DNA of 6,156 nt from an uncultured Eubacteriales bacterium. GTDB taxonomy: Bacteria; Bacillota; Clostridia; Oscillospirales; CAG-272. Below are positions 4,860 through 6,156 of the stretch, piece after piece; the stretch's first letter is position 1; every line of letters starts with the position of its first letter. The notes below the pieces were generated by a model. That model was not told where the DNA came from, did no database searches, and worked only from the letters and a program-made list of their open reading frames with translations. The stretch spans positions 1-6,156 of the forward strand of contig CAKSEI010000096.1 in NCBI GenBank assembly GCA_934446285.1, written 5' to 3'. A program made the position numbers and the translations under genes.

Positions 4860-6156
4860 TTAACCGACGAGTTTAGTCTGACCGATTAAGCCGGTGGCTT
4901 TTTGATTAATTGTATAATTGTAAATAATAATCCAATCAGAAGCGTCTACTGAATCGTCGCCATTAACATCACCAAGCTGAAGGATGTATGTTCCCTCCGG
5001 CATTTTATTGTTAATAGTATAATTGTATATTATAATCCAGTCTGATGCATCAATAGACCCATCCCCGTTGACATCGCCTATGAGCATAAGCTTTCCTGCG
5101 GAGACCGCGGTATACTCTGCTGCATTACCCGAGCGAAGGACAATCGGGTTTCCTGCGATATCGGTCGCATCGCTGACCGATACATTTACGGTAACCTTGT
5201 CACCCTCTGCGATATCGGTGTTGGCTGTAAATATAAGATATACGATCGCCGAGCCGTCAGCGACTATGTCGGAAGTCTTAACACTTGCCGCATTAAGAAC
5301 TATATTCTGAGCAAACTCTGCGGTAGCACCCTCGAAGACAGTACCCGCAACATCTATTCCCGTAAGCGTTACATTCTCGCTTGCAGCTACGCTGAGCGTA
5401 AGACCTATGAAGCTTGCATTGTTTGCAATAACGGGAACTCTGAAGGTCTCACCCTTTGCGACAGCCTTAATCTCAGCCGTCGGGTCAGCCTTTACGTTCG
5501 CAAATACAGCATACACATCGGTATTCTCATAAATCTGAGTTACCTCGTTGCCGTTCTTGTCAGCCCAATAGAGGAAGTCTTCTCCGAGGTCAGCGCCGTT
5601 GTAGAGGCTCGCTGCGGTGGGGGCAAATGTCGACTGGATAGACCACAAACCAACATCGTAAGAATACTTTGATGACGAAATCCACTTACCATCTGCATAG
5701 TATCTGACTGCAATGTCCGGCGTACCGTTTATAGCACTCACGTCATAAACCGCTTCACCGGAAGCATCTACGGAAGCTCCGCCGCGAGTACAAGTGGGAT
5801 CATCAAGTGTTATTGCGGTAAAGGGATTACAAACGCCATCATTCACCCAATGGACAACATAACCTCCGACAGATACGAAATAATATCCATCTTTAGTAAC
5901 AGAATTCAGCATAAGCGCATTTGTCGACAGATTTCCGGAGTTATTTGAATCAAGTCCGCTTATCTGTGTACGAAGCTTACCGATTGAAACAGGATTATTC
6001 TCTGACGCTCCCGTTACCTTAATAACAAGAGTAAAGCTCTTCTTATTTTCTTTAGGAATATATTCCTCGGAAACAACGCTGTGTGCTTCTCCGACCTTAC
6101 CGCTTGCGGTAACACCGATTTTTTCGGGTTCGGTTATAAGAGCAACAGTGCTATAT
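4860..6156 (-). CDS. Secreted cohesin-like/dockerin protein, N-terminus off right edge
   Basis: The minus-strand frame is open from the right edge (first full codon at 6155) to TAA at 4862-4860. This gives 431 residues, so the gene is 5'-partial and the internal ATG at 5912 is not its start. Numbering from the edge, residues about 196-218 (YWADKNGNEV to DVYAVF) resemble InlB-type/Listeria-Bacteroides repeat strands. Residues about 225-352 are a beta-sandwich typical of cohesin or related modules: GETFRVPV, a run of hydrophobic strands and a late YLIFTAN strand. Residues 360-420 are a type I dockerin with two calcium loops. The likely role is extracellular attachment to a cohesin-bearing scaffold, as in cellulosomal or cell-surface complexes. 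The signal peptide and any catalytic domain would be outside the window. The C-terminal tail is short (about 12 residues) with no LPXTG motif. Cohesin identity is tentative; dockerin identity is firm. Confidence 0.88.
   Translation of the reverse strand, partial: YSTVALITEPEKIGVTASGKVGEAHSVVSEEYIPKENKKSFTLVIKVTGASENNPVSIGKLRTQISGLDSNNSGNLSTNALMLNSVTKDGYYFVSVGGYVVHWVNDGVCNPFTAITLDDPTCTRGGASVDASGEAVYDVSAINGTPDIAVRYYADGKWISSSKYSYDVGLWSIQSTFAPTAASLYNGADLGEDFLYWADKNGNEVTQIYENTDVYAVFANVKADPTAEIKAVAKGETFRVPVIANNASFIGLTLSVAASENVTLTGIDVAGTVFEGATAEFAQNIVLNAASVKTSDIVADGSAIVYLIFTANTDIAEGDKVTVNVSVSDATDIAGNPIVLRSGNAAEYTAVSAGKLMLIGDVNGDGSIDASDWIIIYNYTINNKMPEGTYILQLGDVNGDDSVDASDWIIIYNYTINQKATGLIGQTKLVG
4899..5078 (-). 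repeat. Dockerin type I duplicated calcium-binding repeat
   Basis: Two copies of GDVNGDxSxDASDWIIIYNYTIN lie 35 residues apart, beginning at 5078 and 4973. Each has the F-hand calcium loop D-x-N-x-D-x3-D-x2-D (D361, N363, D365, D369, D372, and the same from D396), followed by the recognition helix WIIIYNYTI. The two loops have the same residues, A and S, at positions 10 and 11, which usually set cohesin specificity. The helix is unusually aromatic and rich in isoleucine compared with the leucine-rich clostridial pattern. Confidence 0.9.

Noticed and set aside
5023..5310. 95-codon plus-strand frame opposite the dockerin gene
   Set aside because: Antisense to the dockerin and cohesin-like domains, with no start signal.

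Overview
The window looks like chromosomal DNA from a Gram-positive gut-type anaerobe of the Clostridia, probably Ruminococcaceae/Oscillospiraceae-like. The evidence is a type I dockerin, a clostridial-style AbrB with a CxxC/CxxC tail, strong GGAGG ribosome-binding sites, sigma-A-like TTGAMA/TATAAT promoters and mid-range base composition. This placement is inferred from gene content; no rRNA or other phylogenetic marker is present.

Layout. Positions 1-2298 (minus strand) are the first 766 codons of a large secreted protein whose C-terminus lies beyond the left edge. It has a signal peptide and three tandem copies of a roughly 170-180-residue domain resembling family 9 carbohydrate-binding/DOMON-like modules. 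A divergent intergenic region of about 610 bp follows, with a good promoter at each end and an unexplained middle. Positions 2910-3404 (plus) encode a SLOG/DUF1273 (YpsA-like) protein. It converges through a shared bidirectional terminator on an AbrB-family regulator (3464-3721, minus). The 238-bp gap between abrB and radC holds a near-consensus abrB promoter, an inverted repeat overlapping its -35, a bulged quasi-palindrome and a radC promoter. radC (3960-4697, plus) ends at a second bidirectional terminator, which it shares with a second large secreted protein. That protein (4860 to the right edge, minus) ends in a cohesin-like beta-sandwich and a two-repeat dockerin; its N-terminus lies beyond the right edge.

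How the parts relate. The two extracellular proteins would act at or outside the cell surface in carbohydrate binding or cellulosome-like assembly. The three small genes between them (SLOG protein, AbrB regulator, RadC) are housekeeping or regulatory, each with its own promoter, and do not form one operon. No CRISPR array, tRNA, rRNA, transposase or phage gene was found. I see no clear case for a new multi-gene system. The points most worth following are the triplicated module with its unassigned acidic downstream region, the symmetric dockerin, and the structured non-coding DNA around abrB/radC and in the 2376-2833 gap.
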